A stretch of DNA of 64,000 nucleotides from positions 124,001 through 188,000 of the forward strand of contig JAEURP010000001.1 in NCBI GenBank assembly GCA_016788585.1. Direction: 5' to 3'. Every line of letters starts with the position of its first letter. Position 1 is the stretch's first letter. Below are positions 19,147-27,818 of the stretch, piece by piece. A program made the translations under genes and the position numbers. This DNA comes from Chthonomonas sp. (GTDB taxonomy: Bacteria; Armatimonadota; Fimbriimonadia; Fimbriimonadales; Fimbriimonadaceae). The notes below the pieces were generated by a model. That model was not told the origin of the DNA. It saw only the letters and a program-made list of their open reading frames with translations, and did not search any database.

Positions 19147-19644
19147 GTGAATGTCTCCGAAGCCCTCCTCGAATCGTGGGACCGCCAATGCAAGTGCGTG
19201 AATAGCCTTGCCACTCTGGTCACAACTGACCTTTCCCAATCAAAGCCATCCGATGATGGCATGACCCTGGCCGCCCAATTTAGCCATGTCAATGAAGTGC
19301 GGTCGTACTGGTTTCAGCACGCTAGCGGCAGCCCTTATGACGGCTACGAGGAACTTTTCATACAGGTTGGTGACGAATGGATCATGTCGGAAGACATGTC
19401 GGCGATTAAGAAGCAGCTAGCGTTAAGCGAAACTGCGATCCGGTCATGGCTAAAGTCTGCCTTCGACAGCGACCACCAAGTCTCCGGGCCCTACGACCAC
19501 CCAGTTTTCTACTTGCAACACATGATCTGGCATGAAGGCTATCATGTCGCACTAATCATGCTAGCCCTCCGAAAAGCCGGACACGAACCTTCTGAAGAAT
19601 GGGAGGATTCACATCTGTGGGGCAATTGGCGCAACTACGGCTAG
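19147..19644 (+). CDS. DinB-fold protein (second copy)
   Basis: A 165-residue protein of the DinB/YfiT fold, with the histidine triad in AAQFSHVNEV near residue 42 and MIWHEGYHVALIML near residue 128. It is divergent from, and only distantly similar to, the neighbouring DinB protein. The start is GTG 19147. Its stop overlaps the opposing FAD oxidase stop (CTAG, 19641-19644). Substrate unknown. Confidence 0.82.
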   Translation: MNVSEALLESWDRQCKCVNSLATLVTTDLSQSKPSDDGMTLAAQFSHVNEVRSYWFQHASGSPYDGYEELFIQVGDEWIMSEDMSAIKKQLALSETAIRSWLKSAFDSDHQVSGPYDHPVFYLQHMIWHEGYHVALIMLALRKAGHEPSEEWEDSHLWGNWRNYG

Positions 19645-20654
19645 GCTTGAAAGTGGAATTCAGAGGGAATCGGCTGCCCTTCGGTGATGCCCGCAAGGGT
19701 TCGCCCCGTCCATGGCCCGAGCTTGAATCCGTGTCCGCTACAGCATGACGCGAACAGTATGTTGTCGCCGACCCAACCCATTCTGAACATCTCGTCGGGT
19801 GTGCTGGTGTAGATGCACGTCGTAACGTGCTGAACGTCTGGCTTCGTGATTCCAAATCGGTCTCGAAGGGCTGAGTTGATCACCTCCATGTCCTCCGTGC
19901 CGGGAACCCCCATGTCATCAGGATTTGTAAGTGGGCCGTTTTCATGGGCTCCAACCTTCGCGCCAAGATCGTCGCTCGGGAAGCCGTAAGCCAAAGTCGT
20001 GTCGTCGATCCAGACCGCACCCTCGATTGGGGTTTGCTCATAGCCAAACGTCTGGCGCGTGACCCGAACATCGAGGTCCGGAACGAGGTTGGTGATCCAC
20101 CCACCGGCGGCCACGATGCACAGATCATGAGATTGAGCCAGTTCGTGTGGGTCGCCTTTTGACAGATGGAACTGCACGCAGTGGGCAACGCAAACATCGT
20201 AAGTCACCCGCAATGCCAAGTCGGCGCGAACATAGCCGGCTTCAGGCGTGAAGATGCCGACCTCACCGCCATCCAATCTCAGTCGGCTAAGTTTCTGAGG
20301 TGCCTTCGCCGGGCCAAGCACTTCATGCGGAACCGACAGAGACTCGAGGGCCGCGATTCCAGTTTGAATCCTCTCGGAATCGCGGTTCCCAAAGTATAAC
20401 AAGCCGCATTCGGTTACCAATTTCTGCCCGGTTTGCGCTTCCAGATCCGCCCACATGGGATACGCCTCCGTCATGAGCCCCGTCCAAAACGCGCTCGTAT
20501 ACGCCTTCCTGACAATGCGCGTTCGACCATGCGAACTGCCGCGATCATGAAAGAGGGGAAACTGCTCAAAGACATGAACTTCGTGGCCCCGCTTGACCAG
20601 TGCCTTGGCCGTGCTGAGCCCAACAATGCCAGCGCCAACAACGGCGACCTTCAT
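19641..20654 (-). CDS. FAD-dependent amine/amino-acid oxidase (sarcosine oxidase-like)
   Basis: A 337-residue flavoprotein of the DAO superfamily. The N-terminus has the dinucleotide-binding VVGAGIVGLSTA, then GSSHGRTRIVRKAY, which corresponds to the SSxxxxRxxR flavin-linked segment of monomeric sarcosine oxidase and N-methyltryptophan oxidase. The C-terminus has SCCSGHGFKLGPWTG, matching the conserved FSGHGFK region; in family members a cysteine in this region binds FAD covalently. It probably oxidises a secondary amine or amino acid. ATG at 20654 overlaps the ABC transporter stop (ATGA). Confidence 0.87.
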   Translation of the reverse strand: MKVAVVGAGIVGLSTAKALVKRGHEVHVFEQFPLFHDRGSSHGRTRIVRKAYTSAFWTGLMTEAYPMWADLEAQTGQKLVTECGLLYFGNRDSERIQTGIAALESLSVPHEVLGPAKAPQKLSRLRLDGGEVGIFTPEAGYVRADLALRVTYDVCVAHCVQFHLSKGDPHELAQSHDLCIVAAGGWITNLVPDLDVRVTRQTFGYEQTPIEGAVWIDDTTLAYGFPSDDLGAKVGAHENGPLTNPDDMGVPGTEDMEVINSALRDRFGITKPDVQHVTTCIYTSTPDEMFRMGWVGDNILFASCCSGHGFKLGPWTGRTLAGITEGQPIPSEFHFQA

Positions 20655-22435
20655 GCCCGAACAGCCTCGCCGGTTTGAACGCGCCAAAGCGCCGCATAGA
20701 GGCCATTGCCGCGCACCAGTTCTTCGTGAGTTCCCGCCTCAGTGATACGACCGCCTTCAAGTACCCAAATCTTATCGGCGTCGCGGACCGTGGAGAGACG
20801 GTGGGCGATCACAATCGAAGTCCGATCCTTCGTAACCTTGGCGAGCGACCGCTGAATAGCCGCCTCGGTCTCATTGTCCACTGCACTTGTAGCTTCATCA
20901 AGAATCAGGATCGCAGGATCGCGCAGAACCGCGCGGGCGATGCTCAATCGCTGTCGTTGGCCACCAGAGAGCTTCACCCCGCGCTCACCGACAACCGTGT
21001 CGTAGCCCTCCGGCAAACCAGTGATGAAGTCGTGCGCTTCGGCTGACCGTGCAGCTTCCTCGATTTCTTCCTGCGTGGCTTCGGGCCGACCATACGCGAT
21101 GTTATCGCGAACCGAGCCATGAAAGAGAAAGACATCTTGGCTCACGTAACCCATTGAACTGCGCAAGGATGCGTAGGAAAGCTCGCGTACATCGTGCCCA
21201 TCGATCTTCACCGAGCCCGACCGCGCATCGTAGAATCGCAACAGCATCCGTAGCAAAGTCGTCTTGCCCGAACCGGTCGCGCCGACGATCGCATGGGTCT
21301 CGCCAGCCGGAACCTTCAGCGAAATGCCCTGCACGACATCGGGACCATCGCCATAGCCAAAGCCAACCTGATCGAGCTCAATCTCCCCTCGCACCGGCAA
21401 TGCAAGAGCACTGGCACCCGACTGCATCGAAGGCACTACGTCCATCAATCCAAAAATCCTTCGCGTCGAGGCCATCGCGCGTTGATACAGATCGAGCGTC
21501 TCGCCAAGCCGTGTCATTGGCCAAAGCAAGCGCTGGGTCATGAAGACAAGCACCGAATAAAGCCCAACTTCAAGACGACCATTAAGCGCCATCCAGCCGC
21601 CTATTGTAAGGGTGCAAGTGAAGCCAGAGAGAATCACCATGCGAATCAGCGGCACGAAGGCCGAACTGAACTTGATTGCCTCGCGGTTCGCCGAGAGGTA
21701 GTCATCGCTGACTTGCCTCAGCCTCTCGATCTCGCGCTTCTCGGCCGTAAATGCCTTGATGGTCGTGATACCGCCGAGATTCGCATTGAGGGTCGCGCTG
21801 AGTTCGGCGACACCCTCTCGCACACCTGTGTACAGTGGCTCAAGTCGCTCTTGGTAAAGGAGTGAACCTAGAACAATCAGCGGAATGGGCAAGAACGCCG
21901 TCGCCGTGAGTAGAAGTGAACTCATCGCGAAGACAATTCCGACCAGAATCACATTCCAGAAGAGATCAATGATGCTCGCGGCGCCACCATCCAAAAACCG
22001 CTCCAGCTGGTTGATGTCGTCGTTGAGCACCGAGAGCAAGCCGCCGCTAGTCGTGTCCTCGAAGTACGCGACCTCAAGATTCTGAACATGAGTGTAAAGT
22101 TCGAGCCGCATGTCGTGCTGAATGGTCTGCGCGAGGTTCCGCCAACCGACATTACTAAGGTAACCGAACGTGCTTTCTAGAATCCAAATGAGTGCATTGA
22201 GGCAAGCCAGAATGACAAGCTGCTGCCAACGGTCGGTGACACCGATCAGGTTCGCAACAAACGAATCTTGACCCTTAACAATGACGTCGATAACGACGCC
22301 AATGAGTATTTCCGGGGCGACGTCCATCACCTTGCCCAAGGTGGTGTAAGTCGTAGCGGCGATCACTTTGCGGCGATGCGGCCTTGCATAACGCCAAAGT
22401 CGGCGAAGTCCAGAAGAATCAGGCGTCACTGCCAA
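20651..22435 (-). CDS. ABC exporter, fused membrane and ATPase domains
   Basis: A 594-residue half-transporter: six-helix type I exporter domain (about 20-310), then the ATPase with Walker A GATGSGKTT, signature LSGGQRQRLSIARA, Walker B ILILDEATSA and the H-loop IVIAHRLSTV. It would work as a dimer, exporting a lipid, peptide or drug; the substrate cannot be told. The start is uncertain: TTG 22435 lies in the loop of an inverted repeat and GTG 22429 in its stem. The stop overlaps the FAD oxidase start. Confidence 0.9.
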   Translation of the reverse strand: MAVTPDSSGLRRLWRYARPHRRKVIAATTYTTLGKVMDVAPEILIGVVIDVIVKGQDSFVANLIGVTDRWQQLVILACLNALIWILESTFGYLSNVGWRNLAQTIQHDMRLELYTHVQNLEVAYFEDTTSGGLLSVLNDDINQLERFLDGGAASIIDLFWNVILVGIVFAMSSLLLTATAFLPIPLIVLGSLLYQERLEPLYTGVREGVAELSATLNANLGGITTIKAFTAEKREIERLRQVSDDYLSANREAIKFSSAFVPLIRMVILSGFTCTLTIGGWMALNGRLEVGLYSVLVFMTQRLLWPMTRLGETLDLYQRAMASTRRIFGLMDVVPSMQSGASALALPVRGEIELDQVGFGYGDGPDVVQGISLKVPAGETHAIVGATGSGKTTLLRMLLRFYDARSGSVKIDGHDVRELSYASLRSSMGYVSQDVFLFHGSVRDNIAYGRPEATQEEIEEAARSAEAHDFITGLPEGYDTVVGERGVKLSGGQRQRLSIARAVLRDPAILILDEATSAVDNETEAAIQRSLAKVTKDRTSIVIAHRLSTVRDADKIWVLEGGRITEAGTHEELVRGNGLYAALWRVQTGEAVRA

Positions 22436-22455
22436 CCATTGTGACAGTGACGCCT
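22421..22455 (-). repeat. Perfect 11-bp inverted repeat at the DUF1579/ABC transporter junction
   Basis: AGGCGTCACTG (22421-22431) and CAGTGACGCCT (22445-22455) pair perfectly around a 13-base loop. It lies just after the DUF1579 stop codon and covers the apparent start of the ABC transporter. It could terminate the upstream transcript or hide the start of the downstream gene; no T-run follows. Confidence 0.55.
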
Positions 22456-22473
22456 AACCTGAGTTTGCCGCGA

Positions 22474-22968
22474 TTACTTCGCGGAGACGAAGTGGTGGTC
22501 GATGAAGGTTTCGTACTTGTCGCCGTCGCCCATACCAACGTTCATCGTGAAGCCGCCCTTGCCCTTGGTGAGAACCATCTTGATTCGGCCCTTCTGCCCC
22601 ATGATTTCGAGCATGTCGGTGGTTGTCGTGAGCGTGTCGCCCTTCACGTCGCCATAACCGGAGATCGCCATGCCGCCCATGCTATCGAACCAGGTGCTGA
22701 TGTACTTGTTGCGAGTTTCGTCCCAGCTCACAAGCATCAAACCTTCCATGGGCATGTCCATTACCGATCCAACGAATTCCATTTGCACATGGCGCTTTGC
22801 GAGAACCCACTTGGCATTGCATGTGCCCTTTTCCTTGCTCACCTTTTCGTCAAGCGTCCACTTGCCTGTCAAGCCGTCGAGCCAATCGAGCTGCTTGGGG
22901 CGCTCTTGGTTTTGGGCCATAGCGAAAGATGCAAGAACGAGTGTTGAGAGAACGAATGCGCGTTTCAT
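22474..22968 (-). CDS. Secreted DUF1579-like protein
   Basis: A 164-residue protein with a signal peptide (MKRAFVLSTLVLASFAMA). The mature part has GLTGKWTL, MEFVGSVMDMPMEG and YISTWFDSMGGMAISGYG, the pattern of DUF1579, a lipocalin/nitrobindin-like barrel family of unknown role. ATG at 22968 was chosen because it begins the signal peptide; the longer frame adds only unlikely residues. It lies 19 bases after the DUF2779 gene. Confidence 0.82.
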   Translation of the reverse strand: MKRAFVLSTLVLASFAMAQNQERPKQLDWLDGLTGKWTLDEKVSKEKGTCNAKWVLAKRHVQMEFVGSVMDMPMEGLMLVSWDETRNKYISTWFDSMGGMAISGYGDVKGDTLTTTTDMLEIMGQKGRIKMVLTKGKGGFTMNVGMGDGDKYETFIDHHFVSAK

Positions 22969-22987
22969 CGTAGCCGTAAGGTAGCAC

Positions 22988-24454
22988 TCACGATGGCAAT
23001 ATTGCAAGGCAAAGCGCTTGATAGATGCGCACCATCGCCTCGGTGTCGAGCTTGCAGTACGCCAGAAGATCTTCTCTAGTCTGGGCCGCGATCTCGGGCG
23101 GTGTTTGGGAATCGATCATTCTGAGATATCCGATCTGCGCCGCCTGACCATCCTTGATGTTCAGCCCGTCGTAGCTAAAGCCCTCAACCAGGGTTGGCAA
23201 GGTGACTTTAATCGAGGTCTTTCCCTTAAAATCGGGGTGAAAGACATTGTCCTTGATCGCAACCATCAGGTCCCATTGCTTCGCCTTCAAGAGGTCGAGG
23301 CACTCTTGGCTCCCGGGAATCTCTGCGCGATTGAGGGCTCCGAGCTGCCGCTCTTCGTAGGGCGAGTAGTGCACGACAGTAGCTGCTTCTCTTAGCAGAG
23401 GCAATATTGTCTGGCAGAAATCTTCGCGCGGGTCTTCCGCACCTTCGGGCAAGAACTCGAAGTGCCGCCATTCGGATTCCGGCTGGGCGGCGTAATCCAC
23501 CATGTGCCCCGACCATTGGAACTGAATATCTTCATAAGGGCGAGTGCCGGCAAAGAGCGGAAAGGCTGAGCCGACGGTTTCAAAGTCCAAGAACAACGCC
23601 GGAAACTTAACCTGATCAAGCGCAACTTGAAGGCCAGGATCGTAATCGGGCTTTCCGGTTCGAATGGCAGCAAGGGTTCGAATCGTCGACTCATTGAGTT
23701 CAGACTGGTCAGTCAGGTCTGCGGAGAACACAATGCCGCTCTCGACCAACTTATCAGCGGCTCGCCAATTTAAATCCGGGATGTGAAAGATAGTGCCGCT
23801 CGTGCCTTCGGGATGGCACTTCTCAAGAAACTCGCAGTCATCGGGGCGAAAACACTTTCTGGCCAAGTGCTTCGCTGGAGCCTCTTCGCTGGCCAGAGCC
23901 GCTTCTGCAATACGAATGCCAGCATCAACCTTGGGCATCACCTTGTCCTTTCGGGCCCAAACCGATTCCACTTGGAGTAGCTCGTTGTGATCGTAATCAA
24001 CATCGCCGGGCCAGCGGTAGGCCGTATTCACGAAACCGATACAAACGTCCTCGATCGGAATCCCGCAAAGTCCCATTACGTAGGCTTGAAAGAACGCTTC
24101 TTGTTCGTAGTCGGGCTTGACCGAGGCACCCGACTTGAATTCGATCAGTCGCCACCCGCCAGGCACCCGCTCAAGAACATCCGCGCGCGTCACCAGTGAG
24201 CCAACTTGGAACGAAGGCTCAAAAAGAACGCTGTTACTCGTGTCGGCGATCGCCTCTTTGGTCGCCTCAAGCCCATCGCGCCATGGCAAGAGAACGCCCG
24301 TCGGGTACCGGCGACGGGCATACTCGCCGATGCGGTTGCCAACATCTATTCGCCAACGTATTGTTTCGTCGAGTGGCGAACGGTGCCTCTCGCTATACCA
24401 AGCCAGCCGGGGGCAACGTTGAGCAAGTTTGTAGGCGCGCTTGGTGACCGACAT
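22988..24454 (-). CDS. DUF2779 protein: RecB/Cas4-like nuclease joined to an RNase H-like exonuclease
   Basis: A 488-residue two-domain protein. The N-terminal part has the PD-(D/E)xK nuclease signature (RADVLERVPGGWRLIEFKSG: Asp, then Glu-x-Lys) and four cysteines placed as in Cas4 and AddB Fe-S nucleases: C14 in QRCPRLAW, then CFRPDDCEFLEKC around residue 210. The C-terminal DUF2779 domain has DEDD/RNase H-like acidic motifs: FLDFETVGSAFPLF, VVHYSPYEERQL and YCKLDTEAM. The family is predicted to degrade or repair DNA or RNA. ATG at 24454 was chosen; a GTG six bases upstream is in frame. Confidence 0.85.
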   Translation of the reverse strand: MSVTKRAYKLAQRCPRLAWYSERHRSPLDETIRWRIDVGNRIGEYARRRYPTGVLLPWRDGLEATKEAIADTSNSVLFEPSFQVGSLVTRADVLERVPGGWRLIEFKSGASVKPDYEQEAFFQAYVMGLCGIPIEDVCIGFVNTAYRWPGDVDYDHNELLQVESVWARKDKVMPKVDAGIRIAEAALASEEAPAKHLARKCFRPDDCEFLEKCHPEGTSGTIFHIPDLNWRAADKLVESGIVFSADLTDQSELNESTIRTLAAIRTGKPDYDPGLQVALDQVKFPALFLDFETVGSAFPLFAGTRPYEDIQFQWSGHMVDYAAQPESEWRHFEFLPEGAEDPREDFCQTILPLLREAATVVHYSPYEERQLGALNRAEIPGSQECLDLLKAKQWDLMVAIKDNVFHPDFKGKTSIKVTLPTLVEGFSYDGLNIKDGQAAQIGYLRMIDSQTPPEIAAQTREDLLAYCKLDTEAMVRIYQALCLAILPS

Positions 24455-24599
24455 GGGCACCCCAAGTGTAACCGATCACAATGCCAGGTTGACACCAACA
24501 TCCCTGGCAATGGGGTCAACGTTAGCCACTTAATCCACTCGTAGGTTTGCAGTAAGGATTTGTGGTGACAACCTCACCTCAGCCGCCCTTAGTGTATGT

Positions 24600-24666
24600 G
24601 AGCAACTGACCAACTGCTTCCCACTCTTGAGTATGGGAAAACTATTGGTTGGTTGGTCAGTTGTTC
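24600..24666 (-). repeat. Nested inverted repeat after the mannosidase stop
   Basis: The outer arms AGCAACTGACCAAC (24601-24614) and GTTGGTCAGTTGTT (24652-24665) pair with one G-U, and bases 24600/24666 extend them. Inside, TTCCCA (24618-24623) pairs with TGGGAA (24634-24639) around a CTC/GAG mini-stem. The right arm touches the mannosidase stop codon. No T-run follows on the minus strand, so this is a structured 3' end rather than a textbook terminator. The rest of the 24455-24599 gap shows nothing recognisable. Confidence 0.6.
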
Positions 24667-27600
24667 TAAACATCTAGCATCAACGTGATGATCTCGAAGG
24701 GTCGATAGCGAATCTCAACTTCGTTGTCGGCCACGTCGAGTTCTTGCTCCGGAGTCTCTTCGAGGTTGCAAATCCAGGCTCGCTTAATCTTGTGGGCACT
24801 GGTCAGTGAACCAATGCCGCGAGTGTTGTGACATTCATAGAGTCGCACAATGATCCGGTTGCTGTCTTCGGCCTTCTTGACCGACTCGACGATCAAGTTA
24901 CGAGAGTCAAGCGAAAGGAACTCCGGCAAGCCGCCCGGCTGCCCGGGGCTTGGCTTGAGCAATGCGCTTCGCATCGGCGCATTGTGCGCGTAAGCTGCCG
25001 CGATCACATCGCTATGAATGATCTGATCGAAGTGCGGCAACAGCACATAGCTGAAGCGATGCCTCCCCATGTCGCAAAGCGGATCGGGCGACTTTGGAGC
25101 GCGAAGCAGCGACATCCGCATGACATTCGCCCGGCAGTCAAAGCCATACTTGGCGTCGTTCAAAAGCGCAACACCCAAGTCGCCTTGGCTCATGTCGATC
25201 CACTTTTGCGCCGGAACCTCAAAGCGAGCCGAGTCCCAACTGGTGTTCACGTGCGTCGGCCTCTCGGTGTGCCCATATTGAATCTCGTAGGTCGCCCGGT
25301 TGGTATTCAGGTTAAGCGGAAACGCAACCTTGAGCAGTTTGTGGCTCTCGCGCCATTCAATCTCGGTGTCAAAGCGGACGCCAGGCGTCGGCCCAAGGCT
25401 AATGCGCTGCTTGATCCAGCTGACCTCGCTGATCTTGCGAACGATCTCAACGGCAACTCGAACCGGCCCGCGCTCCACGATCTCGAAAGACTCGGCTTTA
25501 AGAAGCGACTTCTCAGTTTCAAGTGTCCAAGGGTCAATATCCCAAGCATCCCAGAAGTTTGGGCGGTCATCGAAGATTTGAAAGACATTGCCAAGCTTGC
25601 CGGGCTCAATAAACTCGACTGTCCGGTCATCGTAAGAAGCTAAGCTTGAGATATTGCCATTGCCGTCAAAGCGCACGACCCACTCGCTATTTTCCAGGCG
25701 GCGATCGCGGGCTTTCAGGCGGCTGTTTCGCTGCGGCAGAACTTCATTTGTGAAATCACCGACAGCCACGCTGCCGAGCGCTTCGTCAGGCGTTTCAAAG
25801 ATGAGCTTCTTCTCACCAAACTCTTCGATGAGTTGAACCGGATAGGCATTGCCTTCGCATTCAAGCGTCGTTGGAACGGCTTCGCTAGTCCACTCTACCG
25901 AGCCTTGTGTTGGAATCGTGGCATTGGCAAACATCGCAACCGGATGGAACATATCAGCGGTGTCGAACTTCTGCCCGATTTCGAGAAGAGCATCCTGTAC
26001 GACTTCATGACCAGCCTTTAAAATCTCGGCATAGTCGCGGTCGGAATCTTCGTAGACCTCACGCACCGACGAGCCAGGAATGATGTCATGAAACTGATTG
26101 AGAAGCACGAGCTTCCAGGCATCTTCAAGCTTCTTATCCGGATACGCCTTGGGGAAACTCGGCGCAAAACAAGAGAGCATCTCCGCGTCGCGTAACAAGA
26201 ATTCAGAAACGCGGTTCCACTTCTTGTTGTTTGCTTGGCTTGTATAGGTACCTCGGTGCATTTCGAGGTAAAGCTCGCCGGACCACGTCATCAGGTCGCG
26301 GCTCTTGGCGCGAGCCTCGCGAAAGAAGTCAACCGACTTGCGACCAGTTTCAATTTCAGGAAGATAGGGCGAGGCCTGGCTCCTGCGAAGCATTTCAAGA
26401 TGCTGCTCGGTCGGTCCGCCTCCGCCATCGCCCCAGCCAAAAAGATACAAACTTTGATCGCTCCTGGCTTGATCTTTGTGCTTCTTGACACTCTCCATGA
26501 GCTGCCCCGGTTCGCACGAACCGATATAGGTGTCCGCTGGAGGAAAGTGCGACCAGACCTTGGTGCCGTCAATGCCTTGCCACCAGAACGTGTTGTGGGG
26601 GAATTTGTTGGTTTGGTTCCAACTAATCTTCTGGGTCAGGAAGTACTTGATGCCAAATTTCTCTAGGATTTGTGGGAGCGCGGCGGCGTAACCGAACACG
26701 TCAGGAAGCCACATATCGTCGGTGGTTACTCCCAGCTTCTGCTTAAAGTAGCGGCGTCCGTAGAGGAACTGACGAACGAGTGATTCGCCGCCAGTCACAT
26801 TACAGTCCGCCTCGACCCACATGCTGCCGACGACTTCCCACTGGCCCTTCCTAATCGCGCTCTTAACTCGCTTAAACAAGTCGGGGTACTCCTGTTCGAG
26901 CCACTCGTATTGGCTGGCCTGGCTGTGAGCAAACACATAGTCCGGGTAGCGCTCCATGAGATAAAGTTGGTTCGCCGCAGTGTGCGCCATTTTGTAATGG
27001 GTGATTTGAAGGGGCCATAGCCAAGCGGTGTCGAGATGGGCGTGACCGACTGCCGTCACCTTGTGCTTCATTTCGGTGTTCAGGGAGCCGAGGGCGTCCT
27101 TGATCAGCTTTCGGGCCGGTGCGATGGTCGCTGGGTCTTCGCTCAAGATGTTACATGCTTGATTGAGAGCTCGCATGAGAGTCGCATAGCCTGGATCATC
27201 CTTCGGGAGGCTCTTCATGAGATCGATGGCAAAGACAAAATCGAAGTGCAAGGGGACCAGTTCAGAATTGATGACCGCGATCGTTACTCCCTGAAACGTC
27301 TCAGTCAACTCCTCTCTCGCTGGAGTATCACCAATGAGTCGCACTTGCGGGTTCCCCGTGTGGGTCTGAATGTATAGCTCGAGTTCTTCGCCGCCCTTTG
27401 CGCTGTCGGTGAGTCGGTAAAGGGCATGGGGTCCGTCGATGCCACGCTCGGGGGAATTGCCTTTCCAGACTGTCCGCTCCCCACCGGTGACCGCTTCCAT
27501 GACAACCTCGCAACCGCGCCATTCTCGGGGGATGCTTCCTTTCACCCGAAACCAAAACACTGTGTAAGCCGGCCCATAGCGGTGCCCGGCTTCAACTTTT

Positions 27601-27758
27601 TTCCATCCGACGGTGCCTCGAGCGTCCTCTTCTGTAGCGCAGGCCTTGCTCAGCATCTCAGCCTCCAAGGGACGTCGTTCCCCAACAAGCCGCTCTTGAA
27701 TGAGTTGCTGATGAACCCGCAGAATGCGGTTTAAGGTCAGGTCCGGGTGCTTGAGCAT
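24666..27758 (-). CDS. Alpha-mannosidase, glycoside hydrolase family 38
   Basis: A 1030-residue retaining alpha-mannosidase without a clear signal peptide, so probably cytoplasmic. The catalytic domain begins near residue 235 with AVGHAHLDTAWLWPL (zinc ligands His and Asp). The nucleophile Asp lies in MWLPDVFGYAAALPQIL, and further zinc/substrate residues in VEADCNVTGGESL. The C-terminal part (about 600-1030) is the GH38 beta-sandwich region. Length is normal for the family. It would trim mannose from imported oligosaccharides. A TAAAAT hexamer lies six bases before its ATG. It is divergent from the DprA-like gene. Confidence 0.95.
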   Translation of the reverse strand: MLKHPDLTLNRILRVHQQLIQERLVGERRPLEAEMLSKACATEEDARGTVGWKKVEAGHRYGPAYTVFWFRVKGSIPREWRGCEVVMEAVTGGERTVWKGNSPERGIDGPHALYRLTDSAKGGEELELYIQTHTGNPQVRLIGDTPAREELTETFQGVTIAVINSELVPLHFDFVFAIDLMKSLPKDDPGYATLMRALNQACNILSEDPATIAPARKLIKDALGSLNTEMKHKVTAVGHAHLDTAWLWPLQITHYKMAHTAANQLYLMERYPDYVFAHSQASQYEWLEQEYPDLFKRVKSAIRKGQWEVVGSMWVEADCNVTGGESLVRQFLYGRRYFKQKLGVTTDDMWLPDVFGYAAALPQILEKFGIKYFLTQKISWNQTNKFPHNTFWWQGIDGTKVWSHFPPADTYIGSCEPGQLMESVKKHKDQARSDQSLYLFGWGDGGGGPTEQHLEMLRRSQASPYLPEIETGRKSVDFFREARAKSRDLMTWSGELYLEMHRGTYTSQANNKKWNRVSEFLLRDAEMLSCFAPSFPKAYPDKKLEDAWKLVLLNQFHDIIPGSSVREVYEDSDRDYAEILKAGHEVVQDALLEIGQKFDTADMFHPVAMFANATIPTQGSVEWTSEAVPTTLECEGNAYPVQLIEEFGEKKLIFETPDEALGSVAVGDFTNEVLPQRNSRLKARDRRLENSEWVVRFDGNGNISSLASYDDRTVEFIEPGKLGNVFQIFDDRPNFWDAWDIDPWTLETEKSLLKAESFEIVERGPVRVAVEIVRKISEVSWIKQRISLGPTPGVRFDTEIEWRESHKLLKVAFPLNLNTNRATYEIQYGHTERPTHVNTSWDSARFEVPAQKWIDMSQGDLGVALLNDAKYGFDCRANVMRMSLLRAPKSPDPLCDMGRHRFSYVLLPHFDQIIHSDVIAAAYAHNAPMRSALLKPSPGQPGGLPEFLSLDSRNLIVESVKKAEDSNRIIVRLYECHNTRGIGSLTSAHKIKRAWICNLEETPEQELDVADNEVEIRYRPFEIITLMLDV

Positions 27759-27764
27759 TTTCGG

Positions 27765-27770
27765 ATTTTA
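27765..27770 (-). promoter_or_regulatory. -10 element of the mannosidase gene, leaderless arrangement
   Basis: TAAAAT on the minus strand ends six bases before the ATG at 27758. Transcription would start at or next to the start codon, and no ribosome binding site fits between. Confidence 0.5.
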
Positions 27771-27792
27771 TCTCGGAGCATGATCGTCAGTT

Positions 27793-27807
27793 TATATGAC
27801 ATATAAT
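27793..27807 (+). promoter_or_regulatory. Palindromic operator candidate overlapping a TATAAT box
   Basis: TATATG-A-CATATA (27793-27805) is a perfect palindrome around one base. It overlaps a consensus -10, TATAAT (27802-27807), which ends 11 bases before the DprA-like start codon. The position between two divergent genes, and on top of a -10, fits a repressor site. The cognate regulator is not in the window. Confidence 0.45.
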
Positions 27808-27818
27808 AGACAGTAGCA

